A stretch of DNA of 64,000 nucleotides, taken from assembly GCA_039881145.1 (NCBI GenBank), contig JAYKKI010000139.1, forward strand, positions 1,116,001 to 1,180,000. The letters are read 5' to 3'. Under the pieces are notes generated by a model. The model saw only the letters and a program-made list of their open reading frames with translations. It was not told where the DNA came from and searched no databases. This document shows positions 1-12,874 of this stretch, in pieces. Source of the stretch: Druceiella hillmani (Eukaryota > Arthropoda > Insecta > Lepidoptera > Hepialidae). The translations under genes and the position numbers were made by a program. Position 1 is the stretch's first letter, and each line of letters starts with the position of its first letter.

Positions 1-240
1 CGACATGTGCAGACGTGTGTCCGTTCAGGCTAGTTACTGCTTACGTGCCTCTCACCTCACCGCACAGGCCACTCGTTAGGTTGACTCTCTATTTCCCTAT
101 GGATTTGTGCGCCACTGGCCGACTAAGTTATAAGTCTAGATATGACGCACTAGCCTTTGACGGCGCGACAAACCGAGTGTACCGGTTATACCAATATATA
201 TACGCCATATGTATCCATTACATACATTCAAGTACATAAA
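1..240 (+). other. GC-richer scrap ending at an AATAAA, possibly a truncated element end
   Basis: The first 190 bases are clearly richer in G, C and CpG than the next kilobases. They run into an AT-rich tail with AATAAA near 238-243. A 74-codon open frame covers most of it, but I recognise no protein in it. The composition step and the polyadenylation-like hexamer would suit the 3' end of a retroelement or of a transcribed unit cut by the window edge. Without the left flank this is only a suggestion. Confidence 0.25.
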
Positions 241-515
241 TAAATGTCAATGAGTCGATTCTCAACAGTCAATTTTTTACTGATTATTCGTTTTTTTCAT
301 ATTCTCCTTTCTATCTTATAATAGATACCAACATAATTACTTATTTTTGGAATCCTTTTAATGAGCTCTTTACCATCATATCACATTAGATAAATTTTGA
401 TGTACATTTTTTTTTCATATCACCGATTAACATAATACTGGCATCGTTTGGATTTTATTGGTACGTCATATGTTACTTGGGATAATAAAGAGAGTTTAAG
501 GTAATCAATAAAAAT
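241..515. other. AT-rich stretch, nothing recognised
   Basis: No repeat, RNA gene or coding signal was seen here. Confidence 0.5.
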
Positions 516-990
516 ATTACGTACATGAATCTTAAATACATAATAATCCTTTTAATGTAGACGTATAGAACCAGACTGGTCTAATTAAATACATGACAAT
601 CCTTTTAGCGCAAACGTGTAAAAACCAGACTGGTCTAATTAAATACATGATAATCCTTTTCGCACAGATGTGTAAAAAACAGACGGGTCTAATTGAATAC
701 ATGATAATCCTTTTCGCACAGATGTGTAAAAACCAGACTGGTCTAATTAAATACATGATAATCCTTATCGCACAGATGTGTAAAAACCAGACTGGTTTAA
801 TTAAATACATGATAATCATTTTCGCACAGATGTGTAAAAACCAGACTGGTCTAATTAAATACATGACAATCCTTTTCGCACAGGTGTGTAAAAACCAGAC
901 TGGTCTAATTAAATAATTACGTACATGAATCTTAAATACATGAAAATCATTTTAGAGCAGACGTATAAAAACCAAACCAGCCTAACTAAA
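516..990. repeat. 54-bp minisatellite, about 7 units plus a separated eighth
   Basis: Units begin with TACATG and contain CAGACTGGTCTAATTAAA. Unit starts are 537 (53 bp), 590, 644, 698, 752, 806 and 860, then a diverged unit at 937-990. The stretch 516-541 is repeated exactly at 916-941, at an offset of exactly 400 bases, so both sides of the array carry the same 26-bp segment. Because 54 is a multiple of three, both strands show long 18-residue periodic open frames (593-916 plus, 532-864 minus). These are by-products of the repeat, not genes. Confidence 0.95.
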
Positions 991-1113
991 AATAGAAAGA
1001 GAAAGCAGTTTGGAATTTTAACACTTTATTATAGGTTCCGAAATCGCATGTTATGTTAGCATTAAAGGCGTTCGTAAATGGTTATATTTGTTTCATTACA
1101 CTCAGCGATTCAC

Positions 1114-1115
<2 letters not shown>

Positions 1116-1175
<60 letters not shown>
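1116..1175. repeat. (TA)n microsatellite
   Basis: Uninterrupted alternating AT of 60 bases. Confidence 0.98.
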
Positions 1176-1178
<3 letters not shown>

Positions 1179-2810
1179 TATCGATATTAAAATAACATGT
1201 TACATGGATATCAATAAACATAAATATTTTTTTTTAACAACGTGTTGGCTTTAGGTTCAATACAACTGTGCAATTGAATTTAATTGCGTAGTTTGAAACG
1301 ATTCATCCGTTGTTTTGTGAAAGATATTCGACTAATACAGTCATGTAATTGTTCAACATAGGTTATTATAAATAACAAAATTATAAACGATTTAGCAACT
1401 TTTCGATTAAAACAACAAAATTTAAATGTAAGTTTATAGGTTTTCTAGACAAGTATACAATAGATTTAAATCCTTGGTATACCGCTGAACTCGACAAATG
1501 TCGGAATCTACTGGTAGACGGCGGCACTCGGTAAACAGATCGTGATACGCTAGTGTGCATATATAAAAAGCCAGACAGGAAAACAATGCTCACCTAAGGG
1601 GAAAATAACACCTTTTTTGCAGAATTGGTGGTATTGTAGAGTAATTGTTATCTCTTAGGTTTATAGCGATAGCCTGTTATTTTTTGATTATTGTTTTTTA
1701 TATTTTATTTTTTAAGTATGCGTCCTAAGTTAAAAAGAAAAAAAGAAACTTTTAGATTACCATGCATCCCACAAAAAACCATTTATAACATAAAATAGAA
1801 ATAATTACCTTTAAAATATTATTTTACATCGCATTATGTTGTATGAAATCTTTTATAGCAAATTAAAAAAAAGCGTGCAAAAGAAGTATAACTTAATAAT
1901 TTTTTTAAATAATTTTTTTTTCTTTTTATGCATATTTTGCATAGTGGAAGACGTTATTTGTTTAGCTTTCGATATTTATAAGTTTGGAATGTTCATTTGT
2001 GTAATTCCGTTTCTTTACTCATTGAATATCAAGTAATTCAACAAATTCTTGAAATCCGATAATCCTGGTTCGATAAGTGATTCATTAGATAGCCTGAACT
2101 AACCAGTCATAAAGTATTACTTCATACCCTTGACATTACATATTCATATCTACCTTAGCTTTTGTAAGTCCAAAGAAGGGATACAGTTAGAGCGTAGTCC
2201 CAACCCTTCTATGTTACTTTTTACACATATTTATATAAATTTGCTTCAATCAACTTACGCCTAACGATATTTATATCATGATCTGCACCACATGTCACTG
2301 TGGAATATGTCTTCAATAATGGATATATTTATGTACTTTATTATCAATACCTTGTGTTCTAATGCTACAAACCAAAGAACGAATAAATCAAATTAGATAA
2401 TTTCGTACAGCTAAAATTGATTGCAATAGAAAAGTTAAAAATTCCTTTGTTTTTTCTAAAATATATCGTTTTAATCTATCATTATTTGAAAGCGATATTA
2501 ATACCTGATAGTAAATTTCAGTGCTGAAATGTTTATTTTCTTTTTCTAATCTTCCATTTTTCTATAATATCGCACTAAATGGATTTATTTAAACTATTAT
2601 TTTTATTTTGTTAATTACGCTTATTTCTACTAAATACTTGTAATAAATAAAAATACCAGTCTAAAAGTTAAGAAAAAATATTGGATTAAAAAATACTTAA
2701 CTCATTATATTCTTTTAAGTCTGAATTATCGCATAGTGCGATCTTCTATATTAATTTTCGAAAAAATAATAAAAAATCTTATCGAATGAGATTTTAGTAT
2801 ACGTCTACCA
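1176..2810. other. AT-rich stretch, no gene recognised
   Basis: Open frames of 60-70 codons (1381-1593 minus, 1836-2036 plus) have no recognisable domain and a composition like the surroundings. They are probably chance. The bases around 1480-1560 are a little richer in GC, without a motif I can name. Confidence 0.5.
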
Positions 2811-2900
2811 GATAGGTAGAGCTATAATGAAGATGTTGTAATACAACGAAACCTAGGTTGTTGTAAAGAAATTAAAGAAAGTAGAAATAATACTACATCA
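2811..2900 (+). repeat. Short dispersed segment R4, copy 1 (partner near 22.1 kb)
   Basis: The string ATACAACGAAACCTA lies at about 2841-2855, followed by a similar A-rich stretch ending in AAAGTAG. The same order recurs at about 22146-22190. This suggests two diverged copies of an unknown repeat, read by eye only. Confidence 0.4.
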
Positions 2901-5289
2901 CCTAGTTTCATTTAATTGTGAATAATGAATTTCTACAAAATTAACGCCAAATATATTCAATAATTACATTACGTTGCAAAGATTTAATATAGATAAATGA
3001 TGTCATGTTAAATTAAGCAGATTTTCAATAAATAACTATTTACTCTCGTTTAATCTGGCTGTAACTGGCATGGACCAGAAAGCAATTGTCATTCGGTACT
3101 CATGGCATTTAACTAAATAATATGAAACTTATGTATTTATAAATTTATTAAGGATAGCAATTAATTTAAAAAGCAACCTTTTCAAATTTAAAAATAAAGA
3201 CGATTCTTCAATAAGAAATTTTATTTATTAGACAAATATTTTCTAAGCTAGATTAAAAATTTTAAGATGTTTTTTTAATAATACAATTTTAAAAATTCAG
3301 AGACCTATATATTCATAAATTTTGTTAGAAATAAAAAAAATCTATCCAAATACGGACGAATAATTTTACGAAATAAAATTTTTATAATATGAAAAGAATA
3401 TGTATAATTCGTGAATTTAATATAAAAAAAGTTGGGAAAATAAACGTGATAAAATTGTGATTTCGGATTTGTATTAGGAAAAACTTTTGATATTAAGTGG
3501 GATACAAAATTTGGATTCAAAAAACATAGGAATAATGAATTGACGACAGAAATATTATAATTATGTACACAGAAATACTTAACAAATAAAATATAGGTCC
3601 ACAGGACACTCTCGAATCGAATCCGGTATTTACTGAAAACTAACCCTCCCTGTCCATAAACTTTAAATACTCGAATAGGAGATCGAGTTGTTATAAAAAT
3701 CTAATAATTCTAATAAAAAATGAAAATGTGGGTTTTAAATGTCTATCAAATTAGCTATTTAACTTTATTCTTATTATATAACCTAAATACTTTAATTATG
3801 CTTAAGTTCTCTAATGAAAAAAATATTATAGGGACGTAAATACTTCAAGACCCCCTAATGCTGTCGTGGTCGAGGTTTAAATAATCCGTTGAAGAAGTGT
3901 GTCTTATCAAAAAAGTTTCTACTTTCTGATATTTGGGAGAAATATCATGGTAGCGAATAAAAATTAAGACTATCGTATACGTTACCGTTATCAAAATAAT
4001 ACCCAAAAGTTACCACGATCAGCAACCGCACTAGACGTCGAGATGAAATAATATTTTGTAAATAGAAAACTCAAGTCTAATGTAGAGCTTTTGACCGCTT
4101 TTCTTATTAGCGAAAATGTATTTGACGTTAAGATCTTTATCTTAGGGTTTTGGAAGACACAAAGTCTTAGACTAGATTAATGGTCTCTGAAGTGCTTAAG
4201 CTGGTATGTGAATGACACATTTCATTTGGTAACTCAATGTAAGCTGCATTGATTATAAGCTTCTTGTAGAGCTTATAGTCTAACTTATATTTGAAGGAAA
4301 GCAGAAATATATTTAATTACATTAAACTATTTGTAAGTAGTATTTTTACAACTTTATTATAACATCGTGTCATAGTAATATCTTAAGAAAGGTTTAATAT
4401 GAAAGGATACCGTGGGACCCCAATATCATGAAAATTATAATTTGAATTAAATTTACATTTATTTTAATGTTAAATGTAGTGGTAATTATTTAATTTTTTT
4501 GAATACCTTATAATTCTAGAAAATGACATTAAGCTATACATGAAGTCTTGGCGCATATTACCCTCAGTACTAACATATTTTAAATGATAATTATCAGCAA
4601 GTCTTCAAACTTTCAAATGAAATAAATATAGAAAATTTCTATCAATATAGGACAAACCAAAATATTTTCCGCTTTAAATTAGTTCTTCATTCGAAAATAA
4701 AGATGTATAAACCTATCAATTATGAGTACTAGCAGTAGAGAGTTCAATACACGCTTAGTTACAAATAACAGTCAGTATTCTAAACATCTTAAAATATTTA
4801 CAAATAAAATTTAATATTATTTTTTACTTCGTTCATAGAGTAAAATCATCGTGAATTCCCAAAAACTTCGAGAACTCAAGTCATCACTACACTTTATTCT
4901 CAAACTTTTGTACATATATTGGCTATATATTAGGCTTCAGAAAATATGACCATATTTCCAAGTTCAGGTTACGTCTTAATCGGATGGAAATATGTGACAT
5001 TTTCTCTTTCGACTGATGAACGTGCGTGTAACCTTAACGTTTTGTTGGATAATACAGTCTGTTACAATATATTACAGTCTACCATTAACTGTGTTAATTC
5101 TCTTGTTTTGTTTAATAGAAAGAGATAACTCATCCATTAATAAATTCAACAAATATATATGTAAATATGTCAGAGTCTTAATACAAAAAAAAACAATAAT
5201 TACATTATCAGAACTTTTATGAAATACCCTTTTATCATTTAGGTTCTACTATACAAAATCAATTTTTCCAATTTTATAAGTAGTGAAAT
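2901..5289. other. AT-rich stretch, no gene recognised
   Basis: Frames at 3305-3520 minus and 4946-5222 plus are short and show no motif. No repeat or RNA gene was noticed. Confidence 0.5.
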
Positions 5290-5815
5290 AATTTCGACAA
5301 CTATAAATTTAGTTTGAGAATGTAATATATTTTTATCTAACATTTATTATAAGAGAACTGAAAAGTGTTTTTGATAAATATACAAAGAAAACTGGTTCAC
5401 AATTCTTCTAGTGAGCTGGGTAAAAGTTTAAACATATTTGACAAGAATATGACGCAAAGAGGAATAATGAAGAAAGAGTTTTCCCTTTTTGGAATGGTTT
5501 TATATTCTTGTAAAAACGATAAACAGAGAAAATGTTTGCAAACAATTAAACGCAGAAGCTGAAGAAAAGGAAGCTTGGTCAGATCTTTATACAAAAAGGA
5601 ATAATGTTTGGAGCCATAAATATAGAAGAAAGCATATGGAGTTTGTTATAAAATTACGTTCAGTATAACAGACATTGCAAGATGCCTGCTTACTTTGCTT
5701 ATGTGAATACTTATATTGTACAAAAATTTAAAAATATTTCAAAATGAGTGCTTATTTTCATTAAATTCTTTAATTCAAACAGAAATAACTTTCAATTGCC
5801 TATTGATTTTGTTCG
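5290..5815 (+). repeat. Unknown repeat R3, copy 1, with coding-like segments
   Basis: This copy aligns in the same order with 7840-8392. Shared blocks include ACTGGTTCACAATTCTTCT (copy 1 near 5390, copy 2 near 7940), a block around AGAAAATG, a block that could encode Y-R-K/R and a following FVI/YVI, and a distal block around GAGTGCTTA and CAATTGCCT. Copy 1 holds a 65-codon ATG frame (5365-5562) overlapped by a second open frame running to about 5668. Neither matches a protein I know. The pair may be relics of one transposon; no terminal repeats were found. Confidence 0.6.
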
Positions 5816-6717
5816 GTTTATTCGGAGATTTCATAAAAACATATAATGAAATAAAAATATAATATAGAAAGCTATGCAGAAGAAATTGAAAATGACAGGA
5901 ATTAAAATTAAGTGCTGATCGCACTTGGTGTGTTGGTACCAACGGTAATAAAGAATATGAATTTAATGGGAACATCACATAGTAACTAAAATTAAATTAG
6001 TACTCGGATGGTTTAATATTCATATTAATAAAGTTGGAAAGGTTTTCGGTAAAACCATCGCGTATTTCAAGTAAATAAGTACAATTTCAAGTAAATAAGA
6101 AATTATTCGTAGTAATATATATCTTATTGTCATTATTTTATATAATTATAAAATAATTAAAAAATTATTATAATCGACATTCGCATGTCCGTGTGAAAAT
6201 TTATGCGAATTGTACGATATTATCATTCTTTTTCTCACAGCTCAAACAATTTGAATGTAGTAGGTATTCGACGAGAAGTGTCATGTAGGCATTATAAAAG
6301 TTAATTCGTTTTCTTAATTGATCATTTATATAAGTGCTATAAGCCAATGGAATTAAAATATTTTATTATGCATTTTTCTGTGAATATCTGCGAGATTTTA
6401 TATTTTCTTACACGTTCATTCTATGAGAAGTATTTTAAAGGCTTGTTGTATAGACGTTTGTATAACTAGCGCTGTCTACGGCATCGTTCGCGTAAACTTC
6501 ACTAATGATGATTATTTAGATTATTTTGATGTTAAGTCAAAATCAGATTAAAAAGAAATTGAATATTTAAAAGTAACATAAGTGTGGTAATCTCCAAACC
6601 GCATACAAAAAAATCGTTCGGTCGGTAAAAATTGTATCTAAGTCTTCGGCGTATCATGCTAATACGCTAACCGTTATATCGCTGGCAGATTCAAATGAAC
6701 TGTCAAAATGATTGTGA
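5816..6717. other. AT-rich stretch, nothing firm
   Basis: A short duplication of ATTTCAAGTAAATAAG lies near 6065-6100. A minus frame at 5775-5978 looks like chance. Confidence 0.5.
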
Positions 6718-6750
6718 CTATTATTATTATTATTACTATCATTACTATTT
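6718..6750. repeat. Short (TTA)n-like microsatellite
   Basis: Imperfect TTA/ATT triplets. Confidence 0.8.
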
Positions 6751-6879
6751 TGTTTTTTATTTTATTTTTTTTTTAAATCTACAAGCATACATTAGCAGGC
6801 ATCGGCAGGGCTATATTATAATGTATCAACGAACATAAAATTGTTTTAATCAATTTCGTAAGGTTCATCAAATCAGATT

Positions 6880-7050
6880 TTTTGCATATATAATATTCAG
6901 ATCTCGAGGGTATAGACGATTATCATACCAAATGTCTTCAAAATCCATTTAATCGATTTTGCATTATTGAAAAACAAATTGACAGATAGATAGACAAATA
7001 TTTTAAAACTGGTTTTCTGGCTTTAAAATTCACTGTGGTATATGGATAAA
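6880..7050 (+). repeat. Fragment of the common insect ACGG-type repeat
   Basis: The order of motifs (ATACCAAATG, CAAAATCCATTTAATCGATTTT, then ACAGATAGATAGACAAAT and AAAACTGGTTTTC, each given here in short form) resembles the very widespread insect repeat in which a consensus like accaaatttcatcaaaat is followed by an acagacggacg run. A similar fragment lies near 44530-44620. The resemblance is to remembered consensus sequence, and the copy is strongly diverged. Confidence 0.4.
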
Positions 7051-7839
7051 TGGGGTCTAAAAACTCGGTAGCAACGTATATAGGTGATTCCATCAATAGA
7101 TATTTATTAAATAAAGTTACTTATTCGTTTCGTTCAAAAATTTATATAATATTTCTTTAATTTTTGTTGGTAAAAAAGAGGAATTTGGATTTAATATATC
7201 TCAAAAATTAATATCAGTACTATTTTTTAAATTAAAATCCGTAAAAGACAATATTAAATAATTCAAATATTTCATCACACTACCATTGACATAAGTCTAC
7301 CATCTACAAGTAATTTTTCACTCTATGTGCCGCCAAACTTCACAATCAACGTTATCCTGACATTCGAAACGCATTGTTGATTTATGTTCCCATGAAAAAG
7401 ATGTTCCGGTCTTGTTTTCATGTCACATGCCTTTTTCTTTTTCTTCTGTTATGTCTCTTTTTCATATATACGTTTGATTTGTCTAATTCATATATACATT
7501 TAATTTATTTAATAATTTGGTTAATGTTATATTAATCTTTATAATGCATTTCTATAACTAATTTTAATTTTACAATGAGTAAGTTAATTGTTAATGTCTC
7601 ACTGGTAGTCTATTGAAGTATTCCGCAACGTTAAGTTATGTACCTCTAGTGTTTGAGTTAACTCCAAAAGATTGCTCATCTATCATCGTCAGGTCATCAA
7701 ATATACAATTAAAAATATACAAATATGATATTTTATACAAATATAAATAAATCACCGAAACGTTTACGATACCGTCATCCTCTAACCGCATCGATTTGAC
7801 TATGCGAATTTAGTTGCTCAAGCTTTATAAATAATTAAA
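7051..7839. other. AT-rich stretch, nothing recognised
   Basis: No coding or repeat signal was seen. Confidence 0.5.
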
Positions 7840-8392
7840 TAATCTTGACGTCTATCAATTTAGTTTTAGAATGAAGCATATTTTCTTTCGATATTTATTA
7901 TAAGAGAGTTGAAAAATGTTGCTGATAAATATATAACGAAAACTGGTTCACAATTCTTCTCCTGAGTAAAGTAAAAGTAAAAAGTGAAACAAATTAAACA
8001 AGAATATGACGAAAAGAGAAAACGTTTGTAATAATAATAACAAAGAAAAAATATTTTATTTTAAAATGGTTTAATATTTTCGTAAAGATGATAAATGGAG
8101 AAAATGTGTGCAAAAAAGGATGCGTATAAGCTAAAACAATTATATCGAAAGTACTAATCATCATTTATATCGAAAGTATGTGAACTATGTTATTTGAAAT
8201 TATGTGCTAAAGAAATATGTTGATGTGCGAAACGAACAAATATTCCAGATCTTCCAACATATCAGCTAATCTTTTATAACGTTTAGAAATATTTTAACTT
8301 ATTTCAGTCCAATGAGTGCTTAAAGTGATTCATTTCTTTAACAAAATCAAACAGAATCAACTCTTTAATTGCCTGTTGGTTTCATGCATGAC
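7840..8392 (+). repeat. Unknown repeat R3, copy 2
   Basis: Collinear with 5290-5815 in the same orientation, about 2.55 kb away. It is the more decayed copy and has no open frame over 60 codons. The spacing between shared blocks is similar in both copies, which favours an old duplication or two insertions of one element over chance. Confidence 0.6.
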
Positions 8393-8960
8393 AACAGTAG
8401 CCTAAAGGTGGAGCCATAATATGGGAGATGAATATGGAGGATGAATAAGTCCGAATATTTTCTCATCGTATTATTAGTGGAAATAATATGTATTTTCATC
8501 TACTAACTCATCAAAAAGGAGTAACAAATTTATATACCAAATCTATTTAACATTAAGTATCCGTTATTACAGTGAAAAGAATGAAACATTTTGATTTATA
8601 AGCTATTATTTATATCTTCTAGCTTAAAATGGAGCATCACACATGGAGCAGACACATCCAAGTTGTGTTTCGTAAAAGCAAAACTCTGGCCAGTATATTT
8701 TCGAAGACAAATATCGTGACCCGTTCTCCCTCTCTTTGACATTTGGTTAGAAATCAAAGAGATATCATTGGAAAAAGATGGAAATAATTTTTTTTTTGTC
8801 ACAGTTTATCGTTCACTACCTACAGTGAAATTAATCTCAACAACAGATATGTTAAAATTTAATCAAAACTCTGTCTGAACGCAACTAATAAAGATAGTCA
8901 AAACACTTTGACGTGGTAATACATTTTATCTGAGGTACCGAACCGAATTTAAATGGTTTA
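8393..8960. other. Stretch without an assigned gene; one unassigned open frame
   Basis: The minus frame 8596-8802 (68 codons) has a somewhat protein-like composition with basic and cysteine residues (KRGRTGHD near its middle). I recognise no family, and no neighbouring frame extends it. Treat it as unassigned. Confidence 0.4.
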
Positions 8961-9210
8961 TTACTCGATAGTTAAGTTTACAGCCAGGCTGACCGTCTGA
9001 AGTAAGAGCCAGATGTAATTAGCTCTTAGTTTACGTCGTAGCTTTACGGAAACGGTTTCACGACTGAACGACCTGACCTTTGACAAATCACATCCATCCG
9101 TCTGCTCATCATTTACAGCCATTTTCTCGGAAACTTTTTCCCATAGAAACTTGAAATTTGGCATGGTGTCAAAGCGTACTAACCCGCAAATATTTTTGTT
9201 ATTACTCAAG
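8961..9210 (-). repeat. ACGG-type dispersed repeat fragment with an open frame
   Basis: Read on the minus strand, it contains TTTCCGAGAAAATGGCTG followed by GCAGACGGATGGATGTGA. This is the arrangement seen in a very common insect repeat in which a run of acagacggacgg follows a cgagaaaatggct motif. The 82-codon frame 8961-9209 runs through the repeat and probably has no function of its own. No terminal structure was seen. Confidence 0.5.
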
Positions 9211-10077
9211 AATATTTAATATACACATATTTTTCAGAATTGTGTATATTTATTATTATTAGTGGAAAATAAAGTTGTTTATTTATGTTTAATTCATTGT
9301 TATGAGTAGGGTATCGTGGGTGTCATGGAAATATTGTTAAAAATGTCCGTAAAATTTATCTTTAAAATTATTATGGATAGAAATTTAAATATGGCATAAT
9401 GTTAAAATGTGTTAACCCACATATATTTCAATAGTTGGTGCTCAAAAATATTGATAAAAACAATTTAAATAAAGCACACGGTTGTTTTTTTCATTTAACG
9501 AGCATCAAAATTGAAAAAAATGCAAACTATGGGAATACCAAACCTATATTTTTCACAAGTTTTATTTATAATATTTCTAGATATGTTATTGAAAATGTCC
9601 AAAAAAGTATGTTCACCTGTCCTCACTCTCCAAAAAAATATTAAACAATGAAATATGAAAAAAGGAATATTTCTTTACCTAAATTAAAATTGTGTCATTT
9701 TTGAGATATTCTCAATATTTTTACGCCTGTTAATAATATATTAGGCAATATATTGATATAAATTTGAAAAATAATATTGACATTTATTAATAGTTTAGCA
9801 GAAATTCTAGATACTCTTAAATATGAATATATAAGTAAGTATGTAGAGAGATATTATAGTGCGAGTTGTAATCATACTTAACAGGTTGGTTTAGACGAAT
9901 TTATGTTTTATGATTTATTATAAAACGAACGTTTTTGATGAAATCAATGATTTAATATGGTCCATTCTTAAACCAAGATATTATTAATATACATATGTAA
10001 AATTCCGTACAAATTTTCTGTCAGCTTCCATATAAATGGGTGAATAAAAATACACAAATATATTCACGTGTAAACTC
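9211..10077. other. AT-rich stretch, nothing recognised
   Basis: The plus frame 9435-9644 has no motif. No repeat was noticed. Confidence 0.5.
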
Positions 10078-10245
10078 AAACATACACACTCACACACACA
10101 CACACATAACATTTACCAAGCAAGTACGCACGTACGCACATACACTCGCATGCGCGCATGCACACTCGTGTATTCAATTTTACCTCGTACATATAAACAT
10201 GCACACACGCGTACATAAACACTCAACATACATACGTGTGTATAT
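10078..10245. repeat. Degenerate CA/CGCA-rich simple repeat
   Basis: A pure CA run at about 10090-10106 is followed by a long stretch of ACGCACATACAC-like sequence. The 70-codon frame over it (10040-10252), rich in histidine and threonine, is a product of the repeat. Confidence 0.85.
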
Positions 10246-12049
10246 ATCTTGATCTTGCAAATTTATTTACGTTCGGAAATGATATTGTACCGCAAGAGTT
10301 CAACATAAGTACTCTTTTTTTTATTATTTTGTACTTTTAAGTGCGCTGTTATCCCGTAATTATTTCAAGTCCCTTCCATTGTTTTGTTAAAAAAGTTTAT
10401 TATGAACGTATGCACAAAAAAATTTAAATTATTTTTTGCTGACAAAAAAGGCAAAGAAAGCTCCTAATGAACCTAAAAAGAATATGTATAGAATTAACAG
10501 GCAAGAAATATAGACGAATTTATCTTTAAAATATACGAGAACACCATTTCAAGATTAGAGAAAACTATTCTAACATTAATTTTGAGATCAAAATTAGTAA
10601 TTTCTTTTCACCTAAGGTAAACATTTCGATAAATAAGACCAGGACACAATGTATAGAGCCTTTTGACTTTGTAAAGCTCTTGCCTATTAGAGTGAAATGG
10701 TTATTTGTGTTTTTTTTGTTATATAGGTATTTACGTCCTATTTAAATTTTTATGAAAACTATCGTGGATATGAAGTGGTTATATTAAAGTCTAAAACTAA
10801 AAGTCTTATACTAATGTTATAAAATTGATACTGTAACATATATCACTTTGATCTAATTGCTATATCTAAGTTTAATCGACATCTAAGTTTATAAGAATAA
10901 ATCTTAACGACATCTAAGTTTCAAATCGAGTTCTGAGTTCAGTAATATAAATAATATACGGTAAACGACAAAATATTTATGGGTATTTATTATTTATAAA
11001 TATTTATTTAAATATTGCAATTAGTTAATTGTATGTACGTTAACTCTGCATCACATGTAACAAAATGCAACATATCGTCCTTTGGCATTTAGGAAATTAT
11101 AATTATCATTAATCTTGAGGTTTAACATTCAAAACAAAATCATATAAATTTTGCCATATGCGGTAAAACACGATCTACGAAAATATTGTGATATTAATTA
11201 TACAACAGACGGCGTTAAGATAGTATTGTATATAGAATTTAATTTTAACGTTTCACTTCCACATCTCAATTACTGGTATTATTTTAAGTATCGGGCTTTC
11301 ATAATTATCCTTATTATTGTTCGAATTTAATTAAAGTAAAGTAACACTTTGAAACACATTTTCAGGAAATAATTTTTAAATACTCATACTAGTGTTATTA
11401 AATAATTGTTTCTATCCAACAGTACATTATGATTTTCATTAAGTCTGACATAAATGCGGCATTTTATATGTAGGCTAATATTTATAGGGCAACAAAATGT
11501 CTTTGGCTAGAAGCAAGTTTAATTATGAAATTTTAGCAAACCAAAAATAAGTTTTCATTGGGAAATTATGCCTTTTTCAGACTAATAAATATTTAACAGA
11601 GTTGTTGCTAGAAATCAGAAATATTTAACAGAGTGTTTGCCAAGTCCAATAACATAAATATTGCTGTTTGATTTATTTAATTTTCTTTTTATTCTTGTCA
11701 TAGGATTTATGACAACCAGTACTTATTGGGTTTTCACTTAATGTCGAATGGTCGAATCCACATTGTGTAAGCAAAAAAGCATGGTGACACAGCATAAATT
11801 ATATCGCTCTGCAACTGTATATTTGTATAACTCAAAACCTTCATCAAATACTTAAATTGTTGCTCTCCAGCGACCATTAAAAATGTATTCTTATATCTAG
11901 AGGATTCTTATATCTTTATATTAATATATGTCATACTGTCCAAACAAAATATTTGCTGGTTGTTTTGATTGTCAAAAAAAGTATATTTACATTTATATTT
12001 GTTCCAAAATTTATCTATCGATAGAAGTTCAAAAGTCAAAAACTAAATA
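10246..12049. other. AT-rich stretch; one small duplication
   Basis: AAATATTTAACAGAGT occurs at 11587 and again at 11619, a 32-bp tandem duplication with diverged ends. No gene was recognised. Confidence 0.5.
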
Positions 12050-12303
12050 AAGCTGTTTAATAAAAAGAAAAACAGGCTGATTCCAACTCAAAATTGTCAA
12101 TATAGCTTAAGCGACCAATCCAATCGAGGTTATAAGAAAGACGATTACAAACTATCTAAATTCCGAGAACGTTCAGAGCTTAAACATGGAAATCCGCTTA
12201 CGTCAAAAAAGAAAATAACAAATGAAGCAGACGTAAAGACGACATACGTCTCAGTTGTAACAAGATTGTTAGTTTCAATTTGGGCAAAAAATAGTAAGTT
12301 ATA
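12050..12303 (+). repeat. Coding-like segment, partner of 55180-55375 (inverted)
   Basis: One frame stays open for about 84 codons from 12050 to the stop at 12301-12303, without an ATG near its start. The motif N-P-L-T lies near 12195 and V-T-R-L-L-V-S-I-W near 12260-12290. A perfect GTAAGT donor sequence follows the W-A-K-N codons. The minus strand at 55.2-55.35 kb has AATCCGCTTACG, GAAGCA, AGATTGTTAG and TTTGGG in the same order. One aligned block is offset by a base, so homology is clearer in DNA than in protein. It could be an exon of an unrecognised element or a non-coding repeat. Confidence 0.35.
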
Positions 12304-12800
12304 ATTATATGGGTTTGTCTGCTTATAAATAGTCTGGCTTTATTTTATATATATTTTATCTTGCATAATACTAGGTTTTCCTGTTTCGTTTTTTCATTTG
12401 GGCATATGTTCGTATATTGAAAATGCGGAAATATTTTTGTTACACATCGGCTGCGATCACGGATATGGCAAATGATGTGATTAGATCCGTACATAGTTTA
12501 GTTACTAACATTCCAAAATATTTTCGCAGAATTTTTGAGGGTAAACAAATTATATGCTTTGTTTTGTTTGTAGTTTCCTTTGAAAAGGCTGGCTAAAAGA
12601 GTCACAGAAACATTTTGATATTATTTTACAAAAAATAGGTTTCTAAGGACATTGTAATAGAAATATTTTGCTCACTCTACGTCAAAATCGATTTTCCAGT
12701 CCCATAAATCGGATCATGAATTGAGCCGAAATATTGTTATCACTAACTAAAAGATGAAATAAAAGAAATTATGTAAAAACATTATTTCCAATCGCTCTAC

Positions 12801-12803
<3 letters not shown>
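12304..12803. other. AT-rich stretch, nothing recognised
   Basis: No coding or repeat signal was seen. Confidence 0.5.

Positions 12804-12872
<69 letters not shown>
12804..12872. repeat. Compound (TA)n microsatellite
   Basis: Two AT runs separated by a few bases near 12838. Confidence 0.97.

Positions 12873-12874
<2 letters not shown>

Noticed and set aside
593..916. 107-110 codon open frames on both strands
   Set aside because: They are in-frame readings of the 54-bp tandem repeat.
10040..10252. His/Thr-rich 70-codon protein
   Set aside because: Product of the CA-rich simple repeat.
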